A DNA stretch of 64,000 bases from assembly GCF_040436345.1 (NCBI RefSeq), contig NC_133223.1:14475113-14539112 (forward strand). The letters are read 5' to 3'. The translations under genes were made by a program, and so were the position numbers. Source of the DNA: Pagrus major. Its lineage: Eukaryota > Chordata > Actinopteri > Spariformes > Sparidae. The notes under the pieces are model-generated. The model was not told the DNA's origin. It was given only the letters and a program-made list of their open reading frames with translations, and did no database searches. Shown piece by piece: positions 11,901-22,515 of the stretch (its first letter is position 1; each line of letters opens with the position of its first letter).

Positions 11901-13925
11901 TTCGGCCTCTCTGCGGCGGTCTTCGGCCTGCAAGCGCTGCTCCTCCATGCGGTAGAAGCCGTCCTCGGCCTGGGCGCTCTGCTCCAGGAACTGCTCCATG
12001 AGCTTCTCCATGGGGAAGTTTGCACGCCGCTTCCTTGCTCGTTTAGGTGTTCTGGCTGGCAGATTACTGGCTGGCTGGCTGCTGCTGTTTTGCGGCCTTG
12101 TTGAAGCACCTGAAGTGGGGAGGGGTGAGACAATATGTGATGCATCTGTGAGCATAAACAGTTAAATAATCTTGGCATTAAAAAGGTGCACTGTGTAGTC
12201 TGAGAGAAAGAGAAAGATCTTCATTGATTGATTTTTTTTAATGCCAAATCAAACAAAATAAACAAACTCTTTGTTTTCATGACTGAATAAACTGAATAAA
12301 CAAACTGACCTTAAAGGACAACACAGTTTCATACTGTTTTACTTTGTTTATATTTGGCGGACCCTGCCACCTTTCTAGCTTCAAACAGTGCTCTGGGGCA
12401 GCTTGTTTATTCAGTCATGGAAAAAATAAATATTTCTGTTTGTATTATCACCTCTTTAATATTGTAAATATTAAAATTCTGAGTTTGAATTTCTTTTCCA
12501 AAACTACATTTAATATCAGTGTGTTTACTCAGTCATGAAAACAAAGAGTTTGTTTAGGCATAAAAACATTTATTTAATTTTAAATCAGTCAATGAAGATC
12601 TTTCTCATCTGAATAAAATGTCTGAACCAAAACTACACAGTGCACCTTCAAAATAAAAACACACCAGTCTAACACAGAAGACCCACGACATGGAGGGAGC
12701 ACTTACTGTTGTTGCCCACTGTCACTTTAACGGGAATGGGGATGGGAATAGTTGGGTATTCCAACTTGACTTCAGTCTCTGCAGGATACGGACACTCCCC
12801 TGTGCTCTCTGAGTAAACATCCTGGGCATCCTCTCCATCCTCCTCCAGGCCATCCACGGCCTCCTCTCCTCCCGCCCCGCTCTCTATGAACTCCTGAGGG
12901 TCAAGAGCGGGCCGGTTGCTCAAAATCCTCTCCATGGTGTCGTAAAACTTACAAATCTTATGATACTGCCCGTTGTTCCGCAGATTGCCCTCCTTTGCCA
13001 ACAAGTACTGTCTCTTGAGGCTTTTGATCCGCACCCTGCATTGTTCCGGCGTCCTTTCAAACCCCATCGCCCCCAGCCTCCGGGAGACGTCGCGGTACAC
13101 GAAGCTGTTTCGGAAGTTTCCATCCAGCGCCGCCTGGATGTCCTGCTCGCCCCAGATGTTCAACAAGGTCCGCGTCTCCACGTCCGACCACAGGAAGCCC
13201 CGCGTTGTGTTCGCTTGCATAGCGGGTGGGAACAGTGTGGCTTCACAGAGTCACCTCCACCAGCAGGAGTTGAATGGAGATGTTGACACTGCGGATTATG
13301 ATGGACGTCTGCTCTGGATGTTTGCTCCTAGCTGCGTGAAGCCGCGGGGCGCCGCTAGCTCAGACAGCGTCAACAACGATTTGTTTTTTACCATGTAGGT
13401 AGCTCAGAGGGACTTGTGGGGGTATGAATTATAGTTTTTCACATGGGAACCATTACAATATCTTGTATAAATCAACTCTCTGTGTGCTAGCTAAAGCCTA
13501 GCCGTCTATGTTTATCCCTTTACGTCGTTAGCCAAATGCGTAACGCGATACTTTAAAGTAAACTGACTGGGGATCGGTGTCCCAAGTCATTCTCGCGGCC
13601 TGAACCCTCACTGGGGAAATGTCAAACTGACCTCTGATCAGTCCTCCGAGGGTAACTTCACCTTTCTCCGCCCGCTCCGCCGCCCATGCTAGGTGTCTGC
13701 CGGGTCCTAGAGACCCCGGCTACTCGTCCAACTGTCAACTCCTCGACCGACGTGGAAAAGGCACCAAAAAGCTTCACGGAGCATGCAGCTAACATGGCGC
13801 AGCAATTACATAAAATGTCACATTTCCTCCATTTTACCTTTCTCATTTAAACAGAGGAATGTGGCGACAAGCGCCAGCAGGACTGTGGTGAGGCAAAACG
13901 CGAACATCTGAATCAGTTGCGGCAT
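7633..13925 (-). CDS. naxd: ATP-dependent (S)-NAD(P)H-hydrate dehydratase
   Basis: Ten exons: 13925-13838, 11417-11267, 11160-11115, 11018-10930, 9589-9481, 9017-8967, 8813-8709, 8621-8507, 8369-8246, 7783-7633. Frame holds throughout and gives 342 residues, close to the family length. Exon 1 encodes a short hydrophobic leader ([17 protein letters not shown]), a likely signal anchor or organelle-targeting sequence. The ribokinase-fold domain shows [51 protein letters not shown] and the nucleotide-binding/catalytic [12 protein letters not shown] (about 262-273, the Asp being the expected base). It converts hydrated NADH or NADPH back to the normal cofactor at the cost of ATP. Intron 5 has a GC donor (AAG|GCACGT). 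Intron 1 contains a whole second gene. Confidence 0.95.
8842..8898. repeat. (AC)n microsatellite
   Basis: About 57 bases of almost uninterrupted AC repeat inside the naxd intron between the exons at 9017-8967 and 8813-8709, only about 25 bases upstream (minus strand) of the latter exon's acceptor. Length polymorphism here could affect the polypyrimidine context, since it reads GT on the transcribed strand. Confidence 0.95.
10130..10330. mobile_element. MITE family B fragment
   Basis: In the naxd intron between the exons at 10930 and 9589. The wording 'ctagctggttagcatgctaa' and the end 'aaaattcttacatattg' match the elements at 17727-18080, 26090-26490 and 62102-62455. The left end here is degraded, so this is a partial copy. 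Confidence 0.55.
11613..13220 (-). CDS. Myb/SANT-like (trihelix-type) DNA-binding domain protein, nested in naxd intron 1
   Basis: Two exons: 13220-12707 and 12109-11613, joined by a perfect GTAAGT donor and a CAG acceptor, 336 residues. Residues about 8-98 form a Myb_DNA-bind_4 type domain: [35 protein letters not shown] and [20 protein letters not shown], with spaced tryptophan and aromatic residues as in the ZSCAN20/29 and MSANTD group. An acidic middle (EEDGEDAQD) is followed by a basic KRARKRR patch, a likely nuclear signal. A charged, probably coiled-coil stretch follows (about 205-260, [11 protein letters not shown] onward), then a Pro/Ser-rich tail. Both exons sit between naxd exons 1 and 2 on the same strand. 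Function is inferred as sequence-specific DNA binding, possibly descended from a Harbinger-type transposon protein. I do not recognise a named orthologue. Confidence 0.82.
12178..12652. mobile_element. MITE family A copy inside the intron of the nested Myb/SANT gene
   Basis: Inverted termini: 'aaggtgcactgtgtagt' at the left and its complement ending 'ctacacagtgcacctt' at the right, then 'agaaagatcttcattga' mirrored by 'tcaatgaagatctttct'. TTAA precedes the left end; the right flank is TTCA, so the duplication is imperfect. The element fills most of the 597-base intron (12110-12706), so the intron length is largely transposon-derived. Confidence 0.7.
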
Positions 13926-14170
13926 GTTGTCATGTTTTCTTTGCTCTAACTGAAGCCAACGGAGCTGTCCCCTCACTGAAAGCCCCCCGTGTTGCTGCAG
14001 TCCCTCTTACCTAAACTGGAAGTGCGTCTCAGCGCTGACAACTGTGCACAAACGACCCTGGTCATGAGGCGCCTGGACCGGGACAGTCATACAGGAAGAA
14101 ACGGCGTGTGATGCCTTCAGAGGCTCCTCGGACACTCCAGGTTGTGTCTGTCAACAATCAATGGGCAGCC
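13926..14170 (-). promoter_or_regulatory. naxd: naxd 5' UTR and promoter region with a short overlapping upstream reading frame
   Basis: GC- and CpG-richer than the spacer beyond it and directly upstream of the naxd ATG at 13925. An upstream ATG at 13933 opens a six-codon frame (stop at 13913-13915) that overlaps the main start in another frame. Either the main ATG is reached by leaky scanning, or transcription begins inside this stretch. No TATA box is evident. Confidence 0.4.
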
Positions 14171-16268
14171 ATCACAGCTGAGCAGCTAAAGCGGAAGTAC
14201 TTCTTCTAATGGCCGCCAGGTGCTGCTATGTTTTAGACCATGACGTCCAACCTACACATCACATGACACTAACACCAATACATAAAATGTAAATTATATT
14301 TATAATGTAAGGACACGAGTAGTTCATTTGATATCAACGTATTTCATTTTATTTCTTTCATTTATTTCTGGTACTTGTCAGTAAGCAGAATATTTGTACC
14401 TCAGTTTTCTGTTTGTGACATTCATCCTAGAGAGCATACATTCCCCTTCATCTGTTTAAACATGGTGACAAATGCTTATGTGAACTTCTGCACACATTTG
14501 TGAACATGTAGTCTACAATGTCAGGCCTGTACATTTGCCCTCCCAACTTAAATCTTAAAATTGTCTTGTTGCTGACGACATTTCCCTTGTCAGAAGTAAT
14601 AACAAACATTACTATTGTACCAAATGTGTTCACTTGTTTTGCATTAGTTATTTCCAAGTTTCACCACCAAAAGTCACACTTGAAAAAAAGTAACAATTTC
14701 GAGAACAAAAACTAAAACAAACATACTTGCATGCAGAATAAATGGCAATTAAAATGTCTGGTAGAATCATCATACGATGTATTGCAGTTACATTTGTTGT
14801 CCGATGCTTTGAAGACAGGGATAAAGTACTGGTATTACAATCTCTGACCCAGCAAGTATTATGATGTCTTGGTGACCCGATAGTGACAAATATTTCCCCA
14901 ATTACGACTGTACATGAACGCAGCACGAGTTGATAAAACTGTAATTGGGTTAAAGGTCAACTAAAAACTAAATAAATAGATCAATAAACAAAAACGCTGC
15001 TTAAGGTAAGACAAGAACGTCTTTGAGGAAAAATCTATTTGGCTTTCCTTTAAGTTTATTTCCGCAGTCTAGAGAAGAGACTCTATTACTCTCCACCAAG
15101 TGTTTTGTTTTAATGTTTTGTTTTCATAGAGGAATCTGTCATGTCAGGCTTGAGTGTGAAAACTACCACCCGCACATCCGGGCGACTCAGTGTGACAAAT
15201 CGGGCCACACTGTTGAATATATTTTTTGCCCTGACTGAAGCCTTGCAGGTGCAAAAGATCCTTACTCAGATGTGGCTGTGTACAAATCCTCAAATCCTAC
15301 TCCATTAAATTTAGCAGACCCAAATGCAAACCATGGCACAACAGACAAAAAGCATGTGTTGAGGATTTTGTATTATATTTGTAATCCGTGCGTTTACATT
15401 TTCTTATAATGCTCTGATTCCTTACTGTTCTGCGGTAGAATAGTCTCTGACATGTTTTCCCTCAGTGTTTTACATACATACACGTGCGTTTTGGAAAGAA
15501 TCTGCCCCTAATCTTGAAACATTTACCTCCCCTCACAGACCAGATCTCACAAACAAACAAACAAAACTGGATAGATAGGCCTATGTGAACGCTCCCTAAC
15601 AGTTTGCCAAGAAAGTTTTCATAATAGATTCCCTTCATTCAATTTTGGTACAAAATAACATTGTTAAACTTTAATAAAATAAAATAAAATAAATAAATTT
15701 AAAAGTGGAAAGAAAATGTCTTTGGTTGATTTCCAAACATATCTTAGATGAACAAAAAAAAAAAGACAAAACAAAAACTGTATATTGATGTCACCATCTC
15801 ATCATATCATTGATAGTTTTTTATTCTATTTATTTTCTTTAATAATTCTTTTTTCCCCTATTTTTTTGCTTAGTTTTTCTCTTCTCGTTCTCCCCTCTTT
15901 TTGCTGTAATCATTAAAAAATAAAATAAACAAACATGGTTGACTGCTGGGGGCGGTCCACAGCCTGCGAGTAGATGAACCTGACAGGCAGAACTCAGGGA
16001 AGCACAGCGCCGCTCACAGCCTGAGCTCCTCACCTACTTCCTGTTTCACCTCCTCACTACTTTCTGAAGTTGAGTCGCAGGCAGCAGATTGAAAACAAGC
16101 CAACGCTGAACTGTCACATTGTCACAAATTAACTTTCTTCCATAAAATGGCGTTTGTCAGGAGAGTTCACGACCAGTCTGACGTGAAGTCTACGAGTTAG
16201 ACGGTGTTTCTTCTCAACTTTAGTGGAGAAAAAAAAAGCTCCCCTGTAGCGGGACCAGAACCGTCAAC
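14171..16268. other. Intergenic region between divergent naxd and rab20
   Basis: No supported gene. AT-rich with short A and T runs; open frames here are short and unlike known proteins. The last 250 bases before 16269 should hold the rab20 5' UTR and core promoter, but I see no clear TATA or initiator. Confidence 0.5.
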
Positions 16269-19200
16269 ATGCCCGAGATGTCGAAGATGAAGAAGCCCGA
16301 CGTGAAGGTCGTCCTGCTGGGAGACATGAACGTGGGGAAGACGTCGCTGCTCCACAGGTACACGGAGAGGAAGTTCAAAGACACCATCAGCACCGTCGGA
16401 GGGGCGTTTTACCTCAAACAGTGGGGACCTTACAACATCTCGATATGGGACACAGCTGGTAATGCCTCCTTCATGTGATTTCTTCTGGTTTAGCCTCTTC
16501 CCTGCTGTTTGTTAACTGTGTTTACCTGATAACGCGTGACCCCACCACCTGAGGCAATCACTGGCATGTGACCCGTGCGAGTGTGTGCGGGCTGCAGACC
16601 TGCCTCTGCTAGTAGATATCTGTTATTCTCACGTAGCCTGTAAAAATAACAGATCAACTTCTCAGTCTCAGCTCTGAAACTAATAACAATAACATGTCCT
16701 GTAAAGACTTCGCAGGTCAAAACAGAACAAAAACCAACCTGGTAATCCAGCACACTCAGGCAAAAACAACTATCAGAACAATTTCAAAACTAATCTGTAA
16801 ATCTATTCACAGTCACACACCTTTTTTAAAAAAAATAAAAAATATGCCATGTTCTTTCTATATTTTTGATCTCTTAAGTAAACATTCAATCTACTGACCA
16901 GAGCCTTTAATCATTAACATGAATTTAGAAGTTGTTTGCTACAAGTAGGCCTACAATCTATTGACCTTTGACCGTAAAAGGTGTCTTAAAGGGGGTTTAA
17001 CAGATAAACATGATGCTAAATTAACTTAAGTTAACTACTCAATATCCATATAGATTTGTTCTGTATTTGACTATCTGAGAAAGACATTCCTGTTTACTCT
17101 GGTAACATATCATAAAAAGTTTTTTTTTTTTAGTGTACCAACAGAAAACTGTGATTCATCACGTAAAGATCACTGTGTGCTCTGTCTTGTGCTATGTTGC
17201 TCAATATTGGACTGATGTGACCTAATCCAAGCCGCCGTCATCTGTGTACTTGCAGTAAAACCCACTCACAGAGCACTTTTGGCCTATTTTCGAAATCTGT
17301 GAACAGCCGCCTGAGATAGAGGCTTGAGAAATAACAACCGCTGCTAAAGGTTTGATAAAAGACGGGCAGTAAAAGTTCATTGAACTACTTTTCTCATGAG
17401 CCTGTAAACTACACTGCAAGTGGACAGTACCTTTATGTGAATCTTGCTTATCTTCTTTTTCCTTTAGAAAATTAGCACAATTGGTTCAGGCTAACTAATT
17501 TGATTATCGGCCAAATGGTCCAGCACAACATAACATTTAATTTAGTACAGTAACACGAAGAGCAGTCTTTATGTTATGTACCTAGTGACACCTTTGTTTA
17601 TTTGTAAATAAAGTACTTTATAGGACACTTTATCAGGGCTACAGACTAAGTTTATGCAATAGTTGCACTGATGTGCCTAATTTTAGGTTTACCATCACAT
17701 ATTTTAGGTGCACCCAATAATTCACTTTAATTTGAAGGTGAAATATGTAAATATTGACCAGCATATCACCGCTAACTGCTGCTAACAGTAGCTAAGGTTA
17801 GCTAGTAAGCTTAGTTAACCTTGGCGGTATGGATCATATTAGCTGACTCTGCTCGGAGCACCAGAGAAGTGCTGGTTTTGTTAATGATTGTGGCTGAGAG
17901 TTAGCTGGTTAGCATGCTAACTTCAGTGGATATCTCTGCAACACTATACATGGATGTCTGTGACATAACGTAAAAACTGTCACTTCTTAACTTTCCATCA
18001 GTAAGTTTTGTAAATTATTTTATAATAATTATTATTATTTAATTTTTTTAATCAAAAATTCTTACATATTGCACCTTTTAATTTTGTAACACATTGTGTA
18101 AATGATTGTGAACAGGAAGAAAGATACAAATACATGTTTTTTTCATTTAAATCACAGCACGCGCATAAGAAATGGGGGTAACCTCATCTGTTTAAATATG
18201 AACTGCCAAATTTGAGGTGCACCAGTGTGACCGATGAAAATTATTAGTCGCACTTGACAGATTTTTGGTTGCATGTGCAAAAAAATTGTTAATAATTTAA
18301 TTAAATGTACAGATTTTATTAGTGAGTATGAAAGTGTTATTTTACTGCAATACTGAATCCACTGTACACATGCAAACTCATCCTTTTCTACAACGTCTTT
18401 CCCTAATTAACCTCCACTTGAGTATAATTCTCTTCTAAACTAATTTAGCTTTGACAGGAATAATTTCCAGTAAGTGCTGGTGAAGCTTATGACTGCACTA
18501 CATTCCAGTATTGTGTAAACATGAATTACAGTAAACCCTCTTTGGCAAATAACACTCACAATGAAAGTAGAGTTCGTGAGCCACAGAGATAAGGAAAGGC
18601 TAGCCATGTCACCAGTAAGCCATTTCCTGTGTGTGTTCCCAAACTCCATGACCTCTGACAGGAGGCTGCTGTCTTTATTTAGTCATTGTGGTGGAGAAAT
18701 GCAGGATCAGTGCTGAGTCATTTTCGAGGCCATCGTTGCAGACCTTAGCTTGGCTCAGCTTGTTGAAAACAGGCTGTCTGCTACTTATTTTCCCACAGAT
18801 AATGTCCTTTTCAGTTACATTCAAGGCCCCACAGAGGAGGTCAAGCGGCCTACACTGTTCCTCTTAATAGTCACATGACAGAGCTATGACAGGAAGACCT
18901 GACTCCCCATGCCTAACTTTTCCAAACTTGCATGCAAAAGTACTTTCCAGAAGCACACGAGGACAGAGCGAGGGTTTTAAAGCCAGTAGTATGTACAAAT
19001 GAAAAATCTCCCTGCCTCAGATCCTCAGTGTATTCCGGTGCTGTATTCATCTGATGAATACACAAGTCAATAGCATCGAAATTATTTTATGTTATACTGT
19101 ATGATGTTTTTAACATTACAGATTATTGACCTGGCCGATTATCGGGGGTCAATAGTCAATAGCATCGAAATTATTTTATGTTATACTGTATGATGTTTTT

Positions 19201-21448
19201 AACATTACAGATTATTGACCTGGCCGATTATCGGGGGCCAATAATCAGCTTTTTTAAAATTATTATTGGTGATTTGCGATTTTTATGTCGGATTGCCAAT
19301 AAAATAAACTAATTTGAAATTGTACTACTTTTGCTCTGATGCAATATCTTCTCACACAATGTCTGCCCACAACACTATGTGATTGGTAACACATCACAAT
19401 TAATAGCCTATAAACAAGTAATAAAGTAGCAGAAAAGGGAAATACTCAAGTAAAGTACCTCAAAATTGTGCTTAAGAGCAGCTCCTGAGTAAATCGTAGT
19501 TAGGTTCATGCCACCACTGGTAATTCAAATGTTTTCATTTTTATTACAAACGAATATCGGTCCCAAATATCGGTTTTCAGCGCCCTTGATTTCTAATAAT
19601 CGGTATCGGCCCTGAAAAAGCATTTCAGTCAACCCTTAATTAAGCATTGTAATGATGTGCTGTAGTGCTGCAGAGATGCCTTAGCCTAAAAATCTTGTTT
19701 TCCAGATGTAAGAGAACATGTTTGTTTGGTACAGACCCCGACAAATGTCACATCACCATGATTTTACTAGGTTTTTCAGAGAAAATGATTCCTACTAATA
19801 GTGAGTCATATCGCAATGGCAGTATCTGTCAAAAATAATCACAGTGGGGTACAATCAATTTTAGGACTGCAACTTACAATAATGTTCATTTTTGAAATTG
19901 TTATTAATTATTCAGATTGCTTCTTTTGTCCAACCAGCAGTCCGAAACCCAAAGACTTCTTTTACTTATCATACTAATCATAAATGAGAAAGAAGAACAG
20001 CAAACATTTAAGAATCTGCAACCAGTAAATGTTTGAAATTTTTGCTTGAATAATGACTGTACTGATTAATCGATTATCAAAATAGCAGGCAATTAATTTT
20101 ACTTCAATCAGCTAATTTATTAATTGACTAATCGATGCTCAATAGACCAAATCACGTGACATCGTGGTAAGAACAGTTAGTTTAGGTAGATGTTGATGAA
20201 GGTTCTCAGTCATCCAGGTCATGGTAATTCTAAGTGCTGTATCGTAGGCAACTGGACATGTTTCAGTTTTTTGAAGATGTTTCACCTCTCATCCAAGAGG
20301 CTTCTTCAGTTCAAACTAACTGGAGGGGAGTTGCAGGCTTTTAAACTCTGTGTGGGTGTACTTTTACAGAGTCGTTAGGGCCACTTGTGGGTCGTTGGTC
20401 CAACCGGCCTTCGTGGCTTAGCAACCCCCATGAAGAAGCCTCTTGGATGAGAGGTGAAACGTCTTGTTGCCTACGATACAGCACCTAGAATTAGTTCAGG
20501 TAGAAAACTGTCAGTTCTTTTCATTGTACATTGTCCATATTGTTGGGTTTTGTTATATGAAAGAGAAATTTGAAGATGCCTAAAGACCTCCAGAACAAAA
20601 ATCAGTGATTTGAGCACATAATCATAGGTGTACTTAATGAACTAGCAGCTGCGTATTATCCTGGTGATGCCCTCAGTAATCACACACAATGTGCCCTTTC
20701 AAAGTCCTGCATATTTCAACGACAAAGGTTGTTTTTGTTCTCTCCCAACTTCTCTGTGTGCTGTGTGTCTGCCTGTAGTCTGTTCCCACAGTATGGCTGT
20801 TTTTAAGTCTGTATGTAGGTTGGACATGGTTGACCCATCTCTGTTTCCTCAGGCCGTGAACAGTTCCATGGGCTGGGCTCGATGTACTGTCGGGGTGCAG
20901 CCGCTGTCATCCTCACTTATGATGTCACCAACTGGCAGAGCCTGGCTGAGCTGGAGGAGCGCTTCCTGTCCCTGACTGATACTGCTAACCATGACTGCAT
21001 TTACGCCATTGTGGGCAACAAGGCCGATCTCACAGACCCTAAAGCCCAGCTGTCCCTGGACTCTGATGTGGCGCCTGAAGACCAAACGGAGTGTGAGGAA
21101 GAGAGGACTGAGCCACAGGTGCTGTCTGCCTGCCCCACACCCCCAGCCTCCCCCGCGTCCCTCTCGGGGGTGATGCTGCACAAACAGGTTGCCCACGAGG
21201 ATGCAGCAGCCTTTTATGGGAGAATCTTGCGCTACAAGGGCCTGGACGAGAAGAGCAGCCTGCCCGCAGAGAAGATGTGCTTCGAGACGAGTGCCAAGAC
21301 AGGCTACAACGTGGATGCCCTGTTTGAGGCGTTGTTCGACCTGGTGCTGCCTTCCATCCTGAGGAAGAGGAACGAGAACCAGGAGTCTCCTACGGTGGAC
21401 CTGGAGGACTGCAGGGGGGCCAGCAGCAAGCGGAGCAGATGCTGCTAG
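16269..21448 (+). CDS. rab20: Ras-related small GTPase Rab-20
   Basis: Two exons, 16269-16458 and 20853-21448, joined in phase 1 within the WDTAG|REQF motif; 261 residues. P-loop GDMNVGKTS at 18-26, switch I FKDTISTVGGAF, DTAG at 61-64 followed by the usual Arg-Glu-Gln, NKAD at 119-122, ETSAK at 208-212, and a C-terminal Cys-Cys for prenylation. Human RAB20 is 234 residues; the extra length lies between NKAD and ETSAK, in a loop rich in Pro, Ser and acidic residues (about 125-185). Rab20 acts in early phagosome and endosome maturation and is hypoxia-responsive in mammals. The ATG chosen has four codons before the mammalian-like KMKKPD start; both are in frame, so the N-terminus could be slightly shorter. 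Divergent from naxd and convergent with col4a2. Confidence 0.96.
17727..18080. mobile_element. MITE family B copy in the rab20 intron
   Basis: Left end 'aaggtgaaatatgtaa', right end 'ttcttacatattgcacctt', near-complementary. The interior carries 'agctggttagcatgctaa', shared with the other family B copies at 10130, 26090 and 62102. TTAA lies close to both ends, although the left one is a few bases away. Confidence 0.6.
19066..19243. repeat. 89-bp tandem duplication
   Basis: The unit starting 'gtcaatagcatcgaaatta' at 19066 repeats from 19155 with almost no change (period 89 bases, one visible difference near the end). The near-identity implies a recent duplication in the rab20 intron. The surrounding 19040-19640 has 'cggtatcggccc'-type wording of a decayed DNA transposon. 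Confidence 0.9.
19866..20140. mobile_element. Decayed hAT-like MITE ('aatcgatt' family)
   Basis: Begins near 'ggactgcaacttacaat' and ends with 'attgactaatcgatgctc', resembling the 'gagctgcaac' and 'actaatcgattagtc' motifs of the better preserved copy at 23189-23572. Termini are degraded, so the boundaries are approximate. Confidence 0.45.
20190..20492. repeat. Dispersed inverted-repeat element
   Basis: Left arm 'gtgctgtatcgtaggcaac' with 'cacctctcatccaagaggc'; right arm the complement, 'gcctcttggatgagaggtg' with 'gttgcctacgatacagcac'. Arms lie at about 20234-20310 and 20431-20490. The lead 'gatgaaggttctcagtcatc' is shared with a fragment near 39413, so it is a dispersed family. It sits about 360 bases before rab20 exon 2. 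Confidence 0.7.
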
Positions 21449-21848
21449 GTAAAGGAAGGTGGAGAGGCTACCAGACGGAGAGACTTGTTTTTAACTAAGG
21501 ACAATCTACAGATTGGTCTGCGCACCAAATACATACTGTGACGGTACTACTTATTTGCCTTGACTGAGACCCAGTGGCATTAATGACCTCCTGGTAACAC
21601 ACACACACTAAACACAAATACACATTCTGAGTCATTTCAAGTATTTCTTTGCATGGAAGGGAAATAATGCACCTTCTACCCTAACAACTAAAACTGCACT
21701 TGTATCCCAAAGATGTGTCTGTGGGCAAATATGACACATAAGAAGTCAATCACTGCTGTTTCTTTATGTTTTGGAAAGAGACTGTCACATATTTAACAGC
21801 ACCAAGTATTAGCTGGGTGGCACTTTGCACTGTGTTTATAATTGTTTT

Positions 21849-22355
21849 TTAAAGGAGACATATTTTGCTCATTTTCAGATTCCTAATTATATTTTGGGTT
21901 ACAACTAGAATAGGTTTACATGCTTTAATGCTCAAAAAACATTTCAATTTTCTCATACTGCACAGTGCTGCAGCACTGTATTCCCCCTCTGTCTGAAACG
22001 CTCTGTTTCAGCTCCTGACTCTTTAAGGCCCCTCCTCTCGAATACCCAGTCTGCTCTGATTGGTCAGCTCACACAAGCCTGAGCCAACTGCTAAAAACAG
22101 AGCAGCTGTGCAAAAATCAATTCTTACGTGCCAAACTAGCTGCTAGGCAGAAATTATGCAAACGTGTAGTGTGATGTCACAGTCACGGAAATAAAGGCGG
22201 GACTACTGATGAGGCATTTCAGGAGCAGTGTTTTCTGTGGGAGAGAGGAGCTTCTGTTGGTACAGACTTTGACCTTTTTAGATCTTTTACATGCAGAAGA
22301 ACATAACACACTGAAGGAAAGGAAATAACGAAAAAGCATAATAGGTGTCCTTTAA
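21849..22355. mobile_element. MITE family C copy in the rab20 3' UTR
   Basis: TTAA at 21849-21852 and 22352-22355. Left end 'aggagacatattttgctca', right end 'gcataataggtgtcct', imperfect inverted repeats. The interior includes 'tagaataggtttacatgct', also seen in the copy that runs off the right edge (63861-64000). Confidence 0.75.
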
Positions 22356-22493
22356 AGTTTTCATAAATCACACTTCTTTTGTTTTCTTTTATGCTCTGTT
22401 ACTAACGTTGTTGATATTTTACCTGCACATGTGGAACATTTCAATGAGTGTAAATAGTAAATACCCCTGATGAATTTTTAAGTACGCTGTCAT

Positions 22494-22509
22494 AATAAAG
22501 ATTTTTATT
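22494..22509. terminator. Back-to-back poly(A) hexamers for convergent rab20 and col4a2
   Basis: AATAAA on the plus strand at 22494-22499 and TTTATT (AATAAA on the minus strand) at 22504-22509, four bases apart. The plus-strand one fits the end of rab20. The minus-strand one would end col4a2 with a 3' UTR of about 1.47 kb; an alternative col4a2 signal is at 23774-23779. Confidence 0.5.
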
Positions 22510-22515
22510 TTGCCA

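Larger units (their letters stand above)
21449..22510 (+). other. rab20: rab20 3' UTR
   Basis: From the stop codon to just beyond the AATAAA at 22494-22499. No earlier strong canonical signal is evident. About half of its length (21849-22355) is a TTAA-flanked MITE, so that sequence should be part of the mature mRNA. Confidence 0.6.

Noticed and set aside
11417-13838. Possibility that the Myb/SANT exons are alternative naxd exons
   Set aside because: The first nested exon starts with its own ATG and has no acceptor needed for joining to naxd exon 1, and the second ends with an in-frame stop before naxd exon 2, so a separate gene is simpler.
20849-21196. Minus-strand frame opposite rab20 exon 2
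   Set aside because: Antisense shadow of a conserved coding exon with no family resemblance.
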